6,374 bases of DNA, taken from assembly GCA_030831375.1 (NCBI GenBank), contig JAURLF010000079.1:1-6374 (forward strand), in the 5' to 3' direction. Positions within the stretch are counted from its first letter, which is position 1. Each line of letters starts with the position of its first letter. The translations under genes were made by a program, and so were the position numbers. This DNA is from Gaiellales bacterium (GTDB taxonomy: Bacteria > Actinomycetota > Thermoleophilia > Gaiellales > F1-60-MAGs149). Shown here piece by piece: positions 5,335 to 6,374 of this stretch. The notes below the pieces were generated by a model. That model was not told where the DNA came from. It did no database searches and saw only the letters and a list, made by a program, of their open reading frames with translations.

Positions 5335-6289
5335 CCCGGTACCCGCCCCGGACCAGCGGGGCGTGCGGCGCACGCGTGACGACCATCGCGCGTTCGCGTC
5401 CGACCGGCGTCACGTGGACCTCGATCTTGCGCCTCGGACGGCTCGACGGCGGGGTCACGAGCACCCGATCGGCGTACGTCGACCGGGTGCTGTCGATCGC
5501 CCGCACGATCAGCGCCAGGAGCGGGCTCTGCGCGTAGCGGGGATACCACCGGCCCACCGGATGCCCGACGTGGGGGACGATCTCTGGAGTCTCCCGCTGC
5601 GCCGCCTGACTCGCGTAGAGGAGGCGGGAGTCCACGATCCTGCCCATCGGATCCCGGATCGCCTGATGGACGTAGATCCGCTCGTCACCGACGCGCTGCG
5701 CGAGGTCGTCGTGCTGCAGCGCGAGCGCGACGACCTGGGCGCGGGTCGCGGCGCCGAGCCGCTCCTTGATGCCGACGATGTGCTTCTGCACGGTCGGATC
5801 GGAGACGCCGAGCGCGAGTGCTATCTGCTGGTTCGTCGCGCCATCGCAGAGCAGGCGCAGGGTCTCGCGCTGGCGCGCCGTGAGGATTCCGGCTCCGGGC
5901 AGTCCGATCGGCTCGAGGCCCAGGAGGTGTGCGTTGTCGGTGATCTTCCCGATCAGGTGGAGTCCGATCTCGATTTCGGGTCCGTACGGCACTGCGATCC
6001 GCAAGCGCGTGCGCCCGTGCCGGCGCACCAGCGCCTGGCTCTCCTCCGCCTCTGGATCGGGCACGGTGACCCTCGACAGCGGGAGGTCCTCGAGGTCGCC
6101 CACCGACATCCGCAGGCGCAGGCCGGTCGCGGCGTTCGCGGCGCGGATGCGCAACGCGTCGTCGACGACGAGCATGGCGTTCGCGGCGGCGTGGAAGACG
6201 ATGCGGAAACCGGGGTCGTCGGTTGGGTATGCGCTATCGGGCATGTCGCGGCCGGGCGCGACGGTTGTCCTCCGCATGCCCACACGCAT
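5324..6289 (-). CDS. PAS / LuxR-type HTH / PAS transcriptional regulator
   Basis: Predicted cytoplasmic DNA-binding sensor of 321 residues. An N-terminal PAS-like domain (about 27-115) starts GFRIVFHAAANAMLVVDDALRI with the typical 'AANAAT' continuation. The LuxR/GerE HTH lies in the middle (about 134-195): LTARQRETLRLLCDGATNQQIA, then SDPTVQKHIVGIKERLG. A second PAS-like domain follows (about 200-306) with YVHQAIRDPMGRIVDSRLLYAS near its start and KIEVHVTPVGRERAMVVTR as its last strands. No receiver domain or membrane helix is seen, so it is not a classical response regulator; the ligand is unknown. The start is uncertain: ATGs occur at residues 1, 5 (6277) and 16 (6244), none with a good Shine-Dalgarno, and the PAS begins after all of them. 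It lies downstream of a tRNA gene on the same strand (59-nt gap) and is convergent with the small membrane protein gene, overlapping it by 11 bp. Confidence 0.87.
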   Translation of the reverse strand: MRVGMRRTTVAPGRDMPDSAYPTDDPGFRIVFHAAANAMLVVDDALRIRAANAATGLRLRMSVGDLEDLPLSRVTVPDPEAEESQALVRRHGRTRLRIAVPYGPEIEIGLHLIGKITDNAHLLGLEPIGLPGAGILTARQRETLRLLCDGATNQQIALALGVSDPTVQKHIVGIKERLGAATRAQVVALALQHDDLAQRVGDERIYVHQAIRDPMGRIVDSRLLYASQAAQRETPEIVPHVGHPVGRWYPRYAQSPLLALIVRAIDSTRSTYADRVLVTPPSSRPRRKIEVHVTPVGRERAMVVTRAPHAPLVRGGYRAIP

Positions 6290-6309
6290 CGTCCGCCGCC
6301 GATGCGGCC

Positions 6310-6335
6310 GGCGGTATGGTGGAAAGCCATACGCC
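6310..6335 (-). other. Hairpin between tRNA gene and regulator gene (possible terminator or operator)
   Basis: GTATGG (6314-6319) and CCATAC (6327-6332) form a 6-bp perfect stem with a 7-nt loop. Allowing a bulge at 6313 adds three more pairs (6310-6312 with 6333-6335). It begins 13 nt past the tRNA 3' end on the minus strand and ends about 20 nt before the regulator's first ATG. No T-run follows. It could end the tRNA transcript, or be an operator for the regulator. Confidence 0.35.
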
Positions 6336-6348
6336 CGCGGCGGGAAGA

Positions 6349-6374
6349 AGCCGGCGCTCGGGCTCGAACCGAGG
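6349..6374 (-). tRNA. tRNA gene, 3' part only (isotype not determinable; perhaps Thr)
   Basis: Read on the minus strand, the window edge contains a perfect T-arm: CTCGG, loop TTCGAGC, CCGAG (6373-6357). It has the invariant TTCRA loop and the G53-C61 pair. After it comes a 7-nt acceptor strand CGCCGGC (6356-6350) and discriminator T (6349). No CCA is encoded; the next bases are TCTTCC. The 5' acceptor strand, expected as GCCGGCG, and the anticodon lie beyond the window. U73 with a GCCGGCG acceptor would fit tRNA-Thr, or less likely tRNA-Gly; this is a guess without the anticodon. Confidence 0.8.

Noticed and set aside
1..6374. CRISPR arrays, insertion sequences, toxin-antitoxin or phage-defence genes
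   Set aside because: No regularly spaced repeats, transposase-like proteins, terminal inverted repeats or defence-type domains were seen on either strand.

Overview
The window is very GC-rich, with strongly G/C-biased third codon positions, and is tightly packed with genes. It looks like chromosomal DNA from a high-GC actinobacterial lineage. The best guess is the Thermoleophilia (Solirubrobacterales/Gaiellales type). That rests on GC content, on a Spo0H-type sigH gene just after cysS-rlmB, and on apparent leaderless promoters; it is an inference and no phylogeny was run.

Left part (1-2512, plus strand): a translationally coupled housekeeping operon. It starts with the C-terminal end of a probable glutamyl-tRNA synthetase (gltX, cut by the window edge), followed by cysS (cysteinyl-tRNA synthetase) and rlmB (SPOUT 23S rRNA 2'-O-methyltransferase). 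Both junctions are 4-bp overlaps (ATGA and GTGA). Next comes a 250-bp intergenic region (2513-2762), the longest in the window and clearly AT-richer than the rest. It contains a long nested hairpin overlapping the rlmB stop codon and a candidate SigH-type promoter. Then comes sigH (2763-3449). The order gltX-cysS-rlmB-sigH matches the Bacillus gltX-cysE-cysS-mrnC-rlmB-yacP-sigH cluster with cysE, mrnC and yacP missing.

Middle and right part (3459-6289): genes of accessory character. These are a TauE/SafE-family permease (plus), a glycerophosphodiester phosphodiesterase (minus), a 99-residue three-helix membrane protein (plus), and a regulator with a LuxR-type HTH between two PAS-like domains (minus). 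The two convergent pairs overlap at their 3' ends (4 bp through a shared CTAG, and 11 bp). The first three genes each have a TANNNT box exactly 6 nt before the ATG and no Shine-Dalgarno sequence, which suggests leaderless transcripts. The last 26 bp are the 3' part of a tRNA gene on the minus strand, followed by a hairpin and then the regulator.

I see no mobile element, CRISPR array or defence system. The most interesting signals are the sigH upstream region (possible autoregulation plus structured element), the matching leaderless promoters, and the regulator with a central HTH.
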